A stretch of DNA of 64,000 bases from the NCBI RefSeq assembly GCF_014236855.1, contig NZ_CP051261.1, forward strand, positions 4,836,001-4,900,000, given 5' to 3'. The notes beneath the pieces are model-generated. The model saw nothing but the letters and a program-made list of their open reading frames with translations, searched no databases and was not told the DNA's origin. Positions within the stretch are counted from its first letter, which is position 1, and each line of letters begins with the position of its first letter. The translations under genes and the position numbers were made by a program. Below are positions 1 to 7,925 of the stretch, one piece after another. The DNA is from Xanthomonas sp. SI (GTDB lineage Bacteria > Pseudomonadota > Gammaproteobacteria > Xanthomonadales > Xanthomonadaceae).

Positions 1-174
1 TGCGTAGTAGAAATCGCTGGCGTAGGGAATCAGCAGGTTGTTGCTGTCGTAGCCGCCGCGCAGGAACACCACCAGCAGGCGTGGCGAGGGTGCCGGCGCG
101 GCGAACAAGCGCCCGGCGAACGGCAGGCTGGCCGCGGCGGCAGCGGAGGCGAACAGGAAATGGCGGCGGTGCAT
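1..174 (-). CDS. DUF1501 family exported protein (N-terminal part, runs off the window)
   Basis: The first 58 residues of a minus-strand gene cut by the window start. It begins MHRRHFLFASAAAAASLPFAG and has a twin-arginine-like or Sec export signal (RR followed by a hydrophobic Ala-rich stretch and an AAPAP cleavage region), then LLVVFLRGGYDSNNLL, the typical N-terminal strand of DUF1501 proteins (alkaline-phosphatase-fold, function unknown). It follows a DUF1800 gene on the same strand after 61 bp. DUF1800-DUF1501 pairs are common and are thought to be co-expressed and exported. Start ATG is preceded by GGAGAT. Only the start is visible, so completeness cannot be judged. Confidence 0.8.
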   Translation of the reverse strand, partial: MHRRHFLFASAAAAASLPFAGRLFAAPAPSPRLLVVFLRGGYDSNNLLIPYASDFYYA

Positions 175-235
175 GGAGGATCTCCGTGATCGCCGGACGC
201 GGCGGCGGTCGCCGCGCCCAGCGCTATGGGCCGGA

Positions 236-1816
236 TCAGCGATAGTTGAAGTCGGGCGATGCCAGCAAAAACGCGTTCCACTCCTGCTGCGAGCGCGCCT
301 GCGCCAGCGCCTGGCGGGTGGTCTCGCCGAGCTGCGGCTCGATCGCCTGGTAATACAGCGGCGTGGTCAGTTGCGGAAAACCGCCGCGCTGCTGTCCGTC
401 GCTGGTGAACAACTGGGTATTGCCGCCGCCGATCGCGCGCGCGATCTCGAAGCGCTGCGCCATCTGCCCGGAACTGTTCCAGGCGCTGGACTGCAGCGGC
501 CAGCCATCAGGAGTGATGCGCCCATAGCTCGGCTCGCCCATCTGGCTCAGCCAGCCCAGCAGCGGCTGCGGATTGGCGATGGTCTGCCCGTCGTAGGCCA
601 AGCGCAGCGACGACACCAGGAAGCGGTAGGGGTCCTTGAACTTGTGTGGCGCGCCGGCGGCCATTTCCGGCGCGGTGAACAGCACCTGCAGCACGGCGGC
701 GATATCGCCATCGCTGCGCTGGAAAGTGCGCGCCATCTTCTCCACCAGCGCCGGCGGCGGATCGTCGGCAACGAAATACTCGGCCATGCGCCGCGACACG
801 AAATGCGCGCACGCCGGCTGGCGCACGATCAGTTGCACCGCACGTTCGACCTCGTCGAAACCGCCGCCGGCGATGCGCTGGCCGAGCAGGGTCTTGTCGC
901 CGGACTGGTGCCGCGCCGGATTGAATTCGAACGCGCCACGGCGCAGGTATTGCGCCTGCTGCGGGGGCGGCAATTTCGGCGGTGTATCGCGGTTGGGCGG
1001 GGCGATGCCGACGCCGGTGAGGATCAGCGCCAGTTGCTGCACGTCGTGCTGGCTGTAGCCGCCGTCCACGCCCAGCGTGTGCAGCTCCATCAGTTCGCGC
1101 GCGTAGTTCTCGTTGACCTTGCCCTTGGCATTCTGCGCGTTGTCCAGATATTCGAGCATGGCCGGGCTCTGCAGCGTCGCCATCACCAGGTCGGAGAACT
1201 TGCCCAGCGCATGCGGGCGGATCGCGTTGTCGGTGTAATCGGCGACGGTCCAGTGCAGGCGGCCCTTGTCGGCGAACACGCTGAAGTGATTGAGCCAGAA
1301 CCACACCATCTGCTCGCGCAGCTGGTCGCGCGAATACACCGCGCGCAGCAGCTGCGCCTGCCGGGCCTGCGCCAACAGCGCATCGGCACGCTGCTGCAAG
1401 GCCTTCTTCGCCGCGACCTTGGCCTCGCCGTCGGGCATCGCCTTGATGTACTGCTGGCGCGCATCCAGTTGCTTGAGCAGGTCCTGCACCGGCGTATGCA
1501 GCGCCTCGTAGCCATCCAGTTGCGTGCGTACCGCCGCAGGCAGGGCGGCGTCGCCGCTGGAGGCCTGCAACTGGTCGCGCAGGAAGCGCTTGCGCCCGTC
1601 GTGCTGCAGCTGCGCCACGCTGGCGCTGTCCAGGCCGGTGGTCATCGATTGCAGCCAGCGCGCATCGTCGCGCTCCAGCACCTTCTGGCTGCCGGCGATG
1701 GCGCCGACGGTGAACAGCACCAGCAGCAGCGACAGCAGCAGCCGCTGCGTGTTGCGCAACGCGCGGCGCCCGTGCGCGCGCAGACGCGATACGGGACGAT
1801 GCCGGGGCTTGGGCAT
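236..1816 (-). CDS. DUF1800 domain-containing exported protein
   Basis: A 526-residue protein. An N-terminal basic stretch (residues 1-20) and a hydrophobic segment (about 25-42, LLLSLLLVLFTVGAIAG) look like an uncleaved anchor or signal peptide. The rest matches the DUF1800 family, including WFWLNHFSVF, the NENYARELMELHTLGVDGGY block and the C-terminal GPSYGRITPDGWP-like region. DUF1800 proteins have no established biochemical function. The gene is transcribed with the following DUF1501 gene, and this pairing is the main functional clue (export to periplasm, possibly as a complex). It lies 151 bp downstream of the phoQ-like gene on the same strand, so read-through from phoPQ is possible but not shown. 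Confidence 0.82.
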   Translation of the reverse strand: MPKPRHRPVSRLRAHGRRALRNTQRLLLSLLLVLFTVGAIAGSQKVLERDDARWLQSMTTGLDSASVAQLQHDGRKRFLRDQLQASSGDAALPAAVRTQLDGYEALHTPVQDLLKQLDARQQYIKAMPDGEAKVAAKKALQQRADALLAQARQAQLLRAVYSRDQLREQMVWFWLNHFSVFADKGRLHWTVADYTDNAIRPHALGKFSDLVMATLQSPAMLEYLDNAQNAKGKVNENYARELMELHTLGVDGGYSQHDVQQLALILTGVGIAPPNRDTPPKLPPPQQAQYLRRGAFEFNPARHQSGDKTLLGQRIAGGGFDEVERAVQLIVRQPACAHFVSRRMAEYFVADDPPPALVEKMARTFQRSDGDIAAVLQVLFTAPEMAAGAPHKFKDPYRFLVSSLRLAYDGQTIANPQPLLGWLSQMGEPSYGRITPDGWPLQSSAWNSSGQMAQRFEIARAIGGGNTQLFTSDGQQRGGFPQLTTPLYYQAIEPQLGETTRQALAQARSQQEWNAFLLASPDFNYR

Positions 1817-1967
1817 GCGGCGCTCCTTGGACGGAAAAACCGGCTGTGACGACCCGCGCAGTATCCGCGCCTGCCTGGCGCAGGCGTTAAGCCGATGTCG
1901 GAAACCGCCGCGGCGTTTGCGCGGGATTCACCTGCAGCGCACAGCCCGGCTGCTACGGGCTCGGCTG

Positions 1968-3383
1968 CTACAGCCCCGGCGGCATGGTCACCAGGAAGCG
2001 CGCGCCGCCCAGTTCCTCGGAACGGCTCACCTGCAGTTCGCCGCGGTAGCCCTTGACCAGGTCCTGCACGATCGCCAGGCCGATGCCGTGGCCATGCACG
2101 CGCTCGTCGCCGCGCACGCCGCGCTGCAGGATGTGCGCCACTTCCTCCGGCGCGATGCCGGGGCCGTCGTCCTCCACCGAGATCACCAGGCCGGCGCGCC
2201 GGCTGCCGGCCGCCGGCGCCGGACGCACGCTCAGCAGCACCCGCCGCCGCGCCCATTTGAAGGCGTTTTCGAGCAGGTTGCCGAGCAGTTCCTGCAGGTC
2301 GCCGGGTTCGCCGTGGAAGCGCGCGCTCGGCTCGATGTCGAACTCGCACAGCACGCCCTTGGCCGCGTACACCTTCTCCAGCCCGCGCACGATCTCTTCG
2401 GCGTTGGGTTCGATCGGCAGCGGCGCGGAGAACAGCTTGTGGCCGCTGGAAGCGGCGCGGCTGAGCTGGTAGGTCACCAGGTTGTTCATGCGCCGCAACT
2501 GCGCGTCCAGCTCCTCGCGCAGCTCCGGGCCATCGTTGCCGCTGTCGAGTTGGGTGCGCAATACCGCCAACGGCGTTTTCAGGCTATGCGCGAGGTCGGC
2601 CAGGGTGTTGCGCTGGCGGTCCAGGTTCTCGCGCTCGCTCTCGATGAAGGCGTTGATGCTGTCGGTCAGCGGTTCCAGCTCGCGCGGATGGCGGTCGCCC
2701 ATGCGCACCGCTTCGCCGCGCTGCACCTTGGTCAGTTCGTTGATCACCCGCCGCAGCGGACGCAGGCTCCACTGCAGGATGAAGGCCTGCAGCAGCAACA
2801 GGATCAAGCCGGCGCCGCCGAGGTTGAACCACACCCGGTGGCGGAACACCAACAACTGCGCGCCCAGCGCGCGGGTGTCCTCCATGATGTAGATGGTGAC
2901 CGGGGTTTCCTTGTCGCGGCGCACATAGGCCAGGCCGATGCCGTAGCGGTAGACCTCGCCTTCGCTGCCGTCGATCTGGGTCATCGGCCAGGGGCCGTCG
3001 AAGGTTTCCTGGCGCGGCTCGAGCATGCCGCCCTTGGGCGGCAGCGGGCCCTCGCTGGACATCGAGATCCAGCGCTCGTTGGGCATCACGATCTGCGCGT
3101 ACAGGCCGCTGCCCGGCCTGTCGAAATGCGGGTCCGGCGGCGGCTTGTCGTTGTTGATGTACAGCGAGCCGTCGCGCGCCACGTCGACGTTGTTGGCGTA
3201 GGCCGTGGCGTAGCTCTTCAGGCGCTCGCGCAGGTTGCTCAGCGCGGTATCGGCGAAGGCCTGGTCCAGCGCATAGCCGGCCGCGGCCAGGAACGCCACC
3301 AGGCTCAGGCTGGCGGCCAACAACTGGCGCGCCTGCAACGAACGCGGGCGCCAGCGCTTGTACCACTTGGGCCGTACCGCCAC
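1968..3383 (-). CDS. phoQ: PhoQ-like sensor histidine kinase
   Basis: A 471-residue membrane histidine kinase. Transmembrane segments lie at about residues 20-43 and 187-205, enclosing a periplasmic sensor domain of about 140 residues. The linker carries the H-box LADLAHSLKTP with the phospho-accepting His266, then the N-box (LLGNLLENAFKWA), G1 (VEDDGPGI) and G2 (GHGIGLAIV) of an HATPase domain. It follows the OmpR-type regulator by 40 bp on the same strand, the normal phoP-phoQ order. In Xanthomonas this pair is known to respond to low divalent cations or antimicrobial peptides and to affect virulence. Assignment as PhoQ rests on gene order and general architecture; the acidic cation-binding patch was not verified. 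Confidence 0.8.
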   Translation of the reverse strand: MAVRPKWYKRWRPRSLQARQLLAASLSLVAFLAAAGYALDQAFADTALSNLRERLKSYATAYANNVDVARDGSLYINNDKPPPDPHFDRPGSGLYAQIVMPNERWISMSSEGPLPPKGGMLEPRQETFDGPWPMTQIDGSEGEVYRYGIGLAYVRRDKETPVTIYIMEDTRALGAQLLVFRHRVWFNLGGAGLILLLLQAFILQWSLRPLRRVINELTKVQRGEAVRMGDRHPRELEPLTDSINAFIESERENLDRQRNTLADLAHSLKTPLAVLRTQLDSGNDGPELREELDAQLRRMNNLVTYQLSRAASSGHKLFSAPLPIEPNAEEIVRGLEKVYAAKGVLCEFDIEPSARFHGEPGDLQELLGNLLENAFKWARRRVLLSVRPAPAAGSRRAGLVISVEDDGPGIAPEEVAHILQRGVRGDERVHGHGIGLAIVQDLVKGYRGELQVSRSEELGGARFLVTMPPGL

Positions 3384-3423
3384 GCTGTCGCGTCCTTCGG
3401 TTGCTCGTCGCAGGCGCGTGGGA

Positions 3424-4107
3424 TCAGCCTTCGGTGCGCGGGATCGCGAACCGGTAACCGCGGCCGCGCACAGTCTCGATCGGCTTCAGCTCGCCGTCCG
3501 GATCCAGCTTCTTGCGCAGGCGGCCGATGAACACTTCCAGCACGTTGGAGTCGCGATCGAAGTCCTGCTGGTAGATGTGCTCGGTGAGGTCGGCCTTGGA
3601 GACCAGTTCGCCGGCATGCATCATCAGGTACTCGAGCACCTTGTATTCGTAGCTGGTCAGGTCGACGTTGCTGCCGCTGACGCTGACCGTCTGCGCGGCG
3701 AGATCCAATGCCACCGGCCCGCATTCCAGGGTCGGCTTGCTCCAGCCCGCGGCGCGGCGCAGCAGCGCGTTGACCCGCGCCAGCAACTCCTCGACGTGGA
3801 ACGGCTTGACCAGATAGTCGTCGGCGCCCTGCTTCAGGCCCTCGACTTTGTCCTGCCAGCTGGAACGCGCGGTGAGGATCAGCACCGGGAACTTCTTGCC
3901 TTCGTCGCGCAGCGCCTTGATCAGCTCCATGCCCGACATCTTCGGCAAGCCGAGATCGATGATGCCCACGTCGAACGGCACTTCGCGGCCCATGTACAGG
4001 CCTTCCTCGCCGTCCTGCGCCGCATCCACCGCGAAGCCTTCGCGCTTCAGGCGAGCAGCCAGGGTCTCTCGCAGCGGAGCTTCGTCTTCGACCAGAAGGA
4101 TACGCAT
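3424..4107 (-). CDS. phoP: PhoP-like OmpR-family response regulator
   Basis: A 227-residue two-domain regulator. The receiver domain (1-115) has acidic residues E7, D8, the phosphorylation site D51 in GIIDLGLPKMSG, and K100-type lysine in DDYLVKPFH. The C-terminal winged helix (about 125-222) ends ETVRGRGYRFAIP, the OmpR/PhoB signature. The start is supported by AGGGAG 8 bases upstream of ATG. The cognate kinase follows directly. It probably activates its own operon, but no PhoP box was confidently recognised upstream. Confidence 0.88.
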   Translation of the reverse strand: MRILLVEDEAPLRETLAARLKREGFAVDAAQDGEEGLYMGREVPFDVGIIDLGLPKMSGMELIKALRDEGKKFPVLILTARSSWQDKVEGLKQGADDYLVKPFHVEELLARVNALLRRAAGWSKPTLECGPVALDLAAQTVSVSGSNVDLTSYEYKVLEYLMMHAGELVSKADLTEHIYQQDFDRDSNVLEVFIGRLRKKLDPDGELKPIETVRGRGYRFAIPRTEG

Positions 4108-4182
4108 GAACTCTCCCTAGTTACTTACAGATGGCCGGCGGCCGGGCAGTGTGTATGACAAGCTGAACCAGACTATCCGGGC

Positions 4183-4572
4183 TCAGGGGTTATCGCCGCG
4201 TGGTGGTTCCTGCGCATCGCTGGGACGCGGCACGCGCGGCGGCGCGGAGCGGCCAGGCTGCGGATCGTCCATGTAGCGCACGCGCCCGCGGCCATCCATG
4301 TACTTCACCCGGTTGATGTCGCGCCCGTCGAACGGCACGCGCTCGGCGCCGAGGATCTGTCCACCGGTGGACCGCTGCACCCGGCGCACCGCATCGGACA
4401 GCGAGCTGCCGTTGTAGTCGCGCGCCCGGGGCGCCTCGCGGGGCGGCGCCATCGGCGGCGCGCCTGGCGGACCAGGCGGACCCGGCTGCTGCGCCCAGCC
4501 ATGACCAGCCGCCATGAGCGCGAGTGCGATCACGGCAACGGTGCGACGGCGGCGGAGAGTGGGCGAGATCAC
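4183..4572 (-). CDS. small exported PepSY-like protein upstream of phoP
   Basis: A 129-residue protein with a clear signal peptide (VAVIALALMAAGHGWAQQ, cleavage after residue about 27). A Pro/Gly/Ala-rich linker (28-50) is followed by a compact region SLSDAVRRVQRSTGGQILGAERV ... VKYMDGRGRVRYMDDP that resembles a single PepSY unit. It lies 75 bp upstream of phoP on the same strand and is probably the first gene of a phoPQ operon. Periplasmic PepSY proteins next to two-component systems can modulate the sensor; that role is inference from position. Confidence 0.7.
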   Translation of the reverse strand: MISPTLRRRRTVAVIALALMAAGHGWAQQPGPPGPPGAPPMAPPREAPRARDYNGSSLSDAVRRVQRSTGGQILGAERVPFDGRDINRVKYMDGRGRVRYMDDPQPGRSAPPRVPRPSDAQEPPRGDNP

Positions 4573-4950
4573 GAGGTGGCATCCTAACGGACTGATCGGA
4601 AACGTTCAAAAGTTGTGAAACCGGATGCCTGGCAGCAGCGCCGCGATTCCGCAAAATCGAGCCAAATTCTTGATTTTTCGGGGTGAATCCGATCTGAACT
4701 TTTCCGGCCGCGACCGTCTTCGTTCAGTGAAATGAACTTACTACACCGCACCGGCGGGCGCTTGCTGACGGCCCTTAGCCCCGCCTCGGCAAGGGTCTGC
4801 CGTCCCCACTGCGACGGGACTGGCTGCCGCAGGAAGCTGAACAAAGTAACTGAACGCGCATCCAAAAGGGAGCCGCAGCGTCTGTTGGGACGGCTTGCGT
4901 TGGGCCCCCAGGAGCGAAGCGCGGATGAATGGCGCCCCGTCCGAGAGTCG
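4573..4950. other. intergenic region between dusA and the phoPQ operon; no gene recognised
   Basis: This 378-bp stretch holds the 3' side of dusA and the presumed promoter of the PepSY-phoP-phoQ operon. Short open frames exist on both strands (4584-4865 minus, 4732-5004 plus), but neither has a ribosome-binding site, a recognisable domain or a convincing composition. A TTTCACAACTTTTGAA stretch (minus strand, around 4605-4620) is the most A+T-rich part and may lie in the promoter. No terminator hairpin with a T-run was found. Confidence 0.5.
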
Positions 4951-5991
4951 CTACGCTGCGACCTGCGGCGCCCCTGCGGTCATAAGCAAAGCCTGTTCCA
5001 CTAGCGCCCAGTCCGCGCCCGGCCGGTGCGCGCCCTCGCTGAGCACCTGGCGGAACGCGCGGCCGCCGGGCTGGCCGTGGAACAGCCCGAGCAGGTGGCG
5101 GGCGATGTGCTTGAGCGCCACGCCATCGGCCAGACGCGCCTCGACATACGGCTGCAGCGCGCGCAGCAGCTCGGCGCGCGGCCTCGGCGTGGCGCCGGTC
5201 AGGGCCGCGTCCAGCCGGTGCAGCACGTAGGGATCGTGATAGGCCGCGCGGCCCAGCATCACCCCATCGACCGCGTCCAGCTGCGCGCGCGCCGTGTCCA
5301 CGTCGGCCAGCCCGCCGTTGAGCACGATCTGCAACTGCGGGCGCTCGCGCTTGAGCCGGTGGGCCCAGTCGTAGCGCAGCGGCGGCACCTCGCGGTTTTC
5401 CTTCGGCGACAGGCCCTGCAGCCAGGCGTTGCGCGCATGCACCACGAACAGCCCGCAGCCGGCAGCGGCGACCTGGTCGACGAAAGCCAGGAACACCGCG
5501 TAGTCGTCGTCCTGGTCCACCCCCAGCCGGCACTTCACCGTGACCGGGATGTCCACCGCCTGCACCATCGCCGCCACGCACTCGGCGACCAGCGCCGGCT
5601 CGCGCATCAGGCAGGCGCCGAAGCGCCCGGCCTGGACCCGGTCGGACGGGCAGCCGCAATTGAGATTGATCTCGTCGTAGCCCCACTCCTGGCCGATCCG
5701 CGCCGCCTGCGCCAGCAGCGCCGGATCGCTGCCGCCGAGCTGCAGCGCCAGCGGATGCTCGACCGCATCGAAGCCCAGCAGCCGCGCGCGGTCGCCCAGC
5801 ACCACCGCGTTGGCGTGCACCATCTCGGTATACAGCCGCGCCGACGGCGCCAGCAGCCGGTGGAACACGCGGCAGTGGCGGTCGGTCCAGTCCATCATCG
5901 GCGCGACGGACAGGCGCAGGGAGGCGGCATAGCGCGCGGCGGCGTGCTGGGTCGGGGCGAAGGGCGGATTCAGCGACATCGAGGCGGGCAT
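4951..5991 (-). CDS. dusA: tRNA-dihydrouridine synthase A
   Basis: A 346-residue FMN enzyme that reduces uridine to dihydrouridine in tRNA D-loops (DusA acts at U20/U20a). Visible family blocks are SVAPMMDWTDRHCR (N-terminal FMN site), DEINLNCGCPS with the catalytic Cys (NCGCPS), GACLMREP, VTVKCRLGVD, FVVHARNAWLQGLSPKENR and the GVMLGRAAYHDP phosphate-binding loop. The reading frame stays open far upstream, but the family N-terminus is RYAASLRLSVAPMMDWTD. Start codons at 5991 (MPASMSLN), 5979 or 6030 are possible and none has a strong ribosome-binding site. It is transcribed away from the enhancer-binding protein gene. Confidence 0.9.
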   Translation of the reverse strand: MPASMSLNPPFAPTQHAAARYAASLRLSVAPMMDWTDRHCRVFHRLLAPSARLYTEMVHANAVVLGDRARLLGFDAVEHPLALQLGGSDPALLAQAARIGQEWGYDEINLNCGCPSDRVQAGRFGACLMREPALVAECVAAMVQAVDIPVTVKCRLGVDQDDDYAVFLAFVDQVAAAGCGLFVVHARNAWLQGLSPKENREVPPLRYDWAHRLKRERPQLQIVLNGGLADVDTARAQLDAVDGVMLGRAAYHDPYVLHRLDAALTGATPRPRAELLRALQPYVEARLADGVALKHIARHLLGLFHGQPGGRAFRQVLSEGAHRPGADWALVEQALLMTAGAPQVAA

Positions 5992-6282
5992 CGGTTCACA
6001 GGGCGACACGGGCCGGCGCAAGCGCGGCATCCGTCGTCGATCAAAGAGTCTGCCTAGGTTACACGCTGGCGGCGCGCGGCCGAGAAGCGGCGGATGAACG
6101 CATGCGCGCCCGCCCGCTGCCGGCCGAGCCGGGAAGTGGTGCCGTCCACGCCGAGCGCCGGGGCGTGGCCGCTTTGCGCCGCGGACCGCGTCTAGCGTCA
6201 TGACAGGGGATACATCCGCAAGCGCGGCGCCCAGGCGGCACCGCCGAGTGCCGTCGTGCGGGCAAGACAAGGAAGCTTCTCG

Positions 6283-7344
6283 ATGAACTGGATGTCCGCT
6301 GCTGCGCCGCCGGGTCCGTCCCGCTGTGCGAATCCGATGATCGGCGAATCGGCGGCCTTGTGCGCTGCGCGCCGGCTGCTGCAGCGCTATGCGCAGTGCA
6401 ATGCGCCGGTGCTGATCGAAGGCGAAACCGGCACCGGCAAGGAACTGGCCGCGCGCGAGATCCACTATGCAAGCGCTCGCCATCTCGGACCGTTCGTGCC
6501 GATCAACTGCGGCGGGCTGACCGACAGCCTGCTCGAATCCGAATTGTTCGGGCATCGCCGCGGCGCCTTCACCGATGCGCACAGCAGCGAACCCGGGCTG
6601 GTCGACTGCGCGCGCGGCGGCACCCTGTTCCTGGACGAGATCGACTCGCTGTCGGCGAAGGCGCAGACCACGCTGCTGCGCTTCCTGCAGAACGGCGAGT
6701 TCCGTGCGGTGGGCGAGCGCACGCTGCGCGCCGCGGATGTACGCATCGTCGCTGCGACCAATGCATCGCTGGCCACGGCGGTGGAGACGCGGCTGTTCCG
6801 CCGCGACCTGCTCTATCGGCTCAATCCGCTGTACGTCCTGTTGCCGCCGCTGCGCGATCGCGAAGGCGATGTGATGCTGCTCGCACGCTACCTCCTGGCA
6901 CAGGCGCCGGCACGCTTCGGCACTCCACCACGGCAGTGGGCGCAGGATGTGCTGCTCGCGCTGTGCGACCACGACTGGCCCGGCAACGTCCGCGAGCTGG
7001 ACAACATCGTGCTGCGCCTGAGCATGCGCGTGGAGCGCGAGCGCATCGGCATGGACGATCTGGCGCTGGCGGAGCCGGCGATCTGGGGCGAGACGATGCC
7101 GCCGCGCACCACCTTCCACGGCAAGGGCGACGACGACGAAGGGCATGCGCGGCCACCGCTGTGCTTCGCGCGGGCCAAGCAACACGCCATCGCCAGATTC
7201 GAACGCTGCTACCTGACCGCCTTGATGCGCGATGCCGAAGGCAACGTTAGCCGCGCGGCGCTGCTGTCGGGTACCGAACGGCGGCAGCTCGGCAAGCTGC
7301 TCAAGCGGCATGGCGTGGAACGGGGCCATGCGGTCCCGGAATGA
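6283..7344 (+). CDS. receiver-less sigma-54 activator (bacterial enhancer-binding protein) of the eCIS operon
   Basis: A 353-residue protein consisting of an AAA+ domain and a C-terminal Fis-type helix-turn-helix, with no N-terminal sensory domain. The start at 6283 is preceded by AAGGAAG; an in-frame GTG lies at 6256. Walker A is GETGTGKE (47-54), the sigma-54-contact loop is GAFTDA (94-99) instead of the canonical GAFTGA, and Walker B is GTLFLDEID (113-121). Sensor and arginine-finger regions ([10 protein letters not shown]) and WPGNVREL follow. The HTH is near [20 protein letters not shown]. It is divergent from dusA and directly upstream of the contractile-injection operon, whose promoter region carries a -24/-12 element and paired inverted repeats. 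It is therefore the likely dedicated activator. Lacking a receiver domain, it may be controlled by its own level or by a partner protein. Confidence 0.88.
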   Translation: MNWMSAAAPPGPSRCANPMIGESAALCAARRLLQRYAQCNAPVLIEGETGTGKELAAREIHYASARHLGPFVPINCGGLTDSLLESELFGHRRGAFTDAHSSEPGLVDCARGGTLFLDEIDSLSAKAQTTLLRFLQNGEFRAVGERTLRAADVRIVAATNASLATAVETRLFRRDLLYRLNPLYVLLPPLRDREGDVMLLARYLLAQAPARFGTPPRQWAQDVLLALCDHDWPGNVRELDNIVLRLSMRVERERIGMDDLALAEPAIWGETMPPRTTFHGKGDDDEGHARPPLCFARAKQHAIARFERCYLTALMRDAEGNVSRAALLSGTERRQLGKLLKRHGVERGHAVPE

Positions 7345-7354
7345 ACCGCCGACG

Positions 7355-7374
7355 CCGGGTGCGCATCGACCCGG
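7355..7374. promoter_or_regulatory. inverted repeat 1, candidate enhancer site for the adjacent activator
   Basis: A perfect inverted repeat CCGGGT-N8-ACCCGG beginning 10 bp after the activator stop codon. It is about 190 bp upstream of the -24 element of the eCIS promoter, the usual distance for sigma-54 enhancers. The same sequence, including five or more spacer bases (GCATCG), recurs 32 bp downstream. Binding by the 6283-7344 protein is inference. Confidence 0.6.
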
Positions 7375-7386
7375 CACCGTGCTGGT

Positions 7387-7406
7387 CCGGGTCTGCATCG
7401 ACCCGG
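7387..7406. promoter_or_regulatory. inverted repeat 2, candidate enhancer site
   Basis: A second perfect CCGGGT-N8-ACCCGG inverted repeat, offset by 32 bp (three helical turns) from the first, with the same spacer half GCATCG. Two same-face sites are typical for oligomer loading of enhancer-binding proteins. Confidence 0.6.
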
Positions 7407-7559
7407 CGATGCGGCTACCGCACATCGTGCCGATCGCCGCGGCACGCCTGCACGGCGCCGGCGAAACGAGGGTTTTCCCAAACGGAATCAATCGGGTATC
7501 ACCATGACGCAGCGCCTCGTAGCGAACGCCGGAGACCGAGCCCGCCACATCCGTATCGC

Positions 7560-7575
7560 TGGCACGGCTCTTGCG
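7560..7575 (+). promoter_or_regulatory. sigma-54 (-24/-12) promoter of the eCIS operon
   Basis: The sequence TGGCACG-GCTC-TTGCG matches the RpoN consensus TGGCACG-N4-TTGCW in all but the last base. GG lies at 7561-7562 and GC at 7573-7574, separated by exactly 10 bp. Transcription would start near 7586, about 34 bp before the ATG of the first operon gene at 7620. It lies downstream of the gene for a sigma-54 activator and of two inverted repeats. Confidence 0.82.
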
Positions 7576-7619
7576 ATTCGTGTTCCCCACATCGCCCGAT
7601 CCGCGGTGGGAGTATCGAG

Positions 7620-7895
7620 ATGAGCGAGCCCGACTCTGATCCGGCGTATGCCGATGGCGAGATCACGGCAACCCTGCTGTCGTACCTGCAGAACCATCCG
7701 CAGGCGGCGGACACGCTGCAAGGCATCGTCGCCTGGTGGCTGCCGCAACAGCGCTACATCGCCGCGTCGGCACGGATCGAAGCGGTCCTGCACCGGCTGG
7801 TCGATACCGGCGCGCTGCACCGGCACGCATTGCCGGACGGGGCCGTGCTGTATTCCCTGCATGCCGCGCAGCGTCCGCCGACGTTGCGTCACTGA
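7620..7895 (+). CDS. small winged-helix-like protein, first gene of the eCIS operon
   Basis: A 91-residue protein (start supported by TGGGAG upstream) with no membrane segment. The pattern TLLSYLQNHPQAADTLQGIVAWWL ... ARIEAVLHRLVDTGALHRHALPDGAVLYSL reads as a helical bundle ending in a helix plus beta-wing, as in winged-helix proteins. Similar short proteins occur at the head of eCIS loci but I know of no proven role. It could be an accessory regulator that acts with the sigma-54 activator, or a small assembly factor. Confidence 0.6.
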   Translation: MSEPDSDPAYADGEITATLLSYLQNHPQAADTLQGIVAWWLPQQRYIAASARIEAVLHRLVDTGALHRHALPDGAVLYSLHAAQRPPTLRH

Positions 7896-7925
7896 CCGAA
7901 TCCCGACGATCCAAGGAGAACCGTT

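Noticed and set aside
4584..5004. Two short open frames (93 and 90 codons) between phoP operon and dusA
   Set aside because: No ribosome-binding site, no domain and no consistent codon use; treated as intergenic.
4951..7590. A single 879-codon minus frame covering dusA and reading through the activator gene
   Set aside because: Only the last ~346 residues resemble DusA; the rest is antisense to the sigma-54 activator and its promoter.
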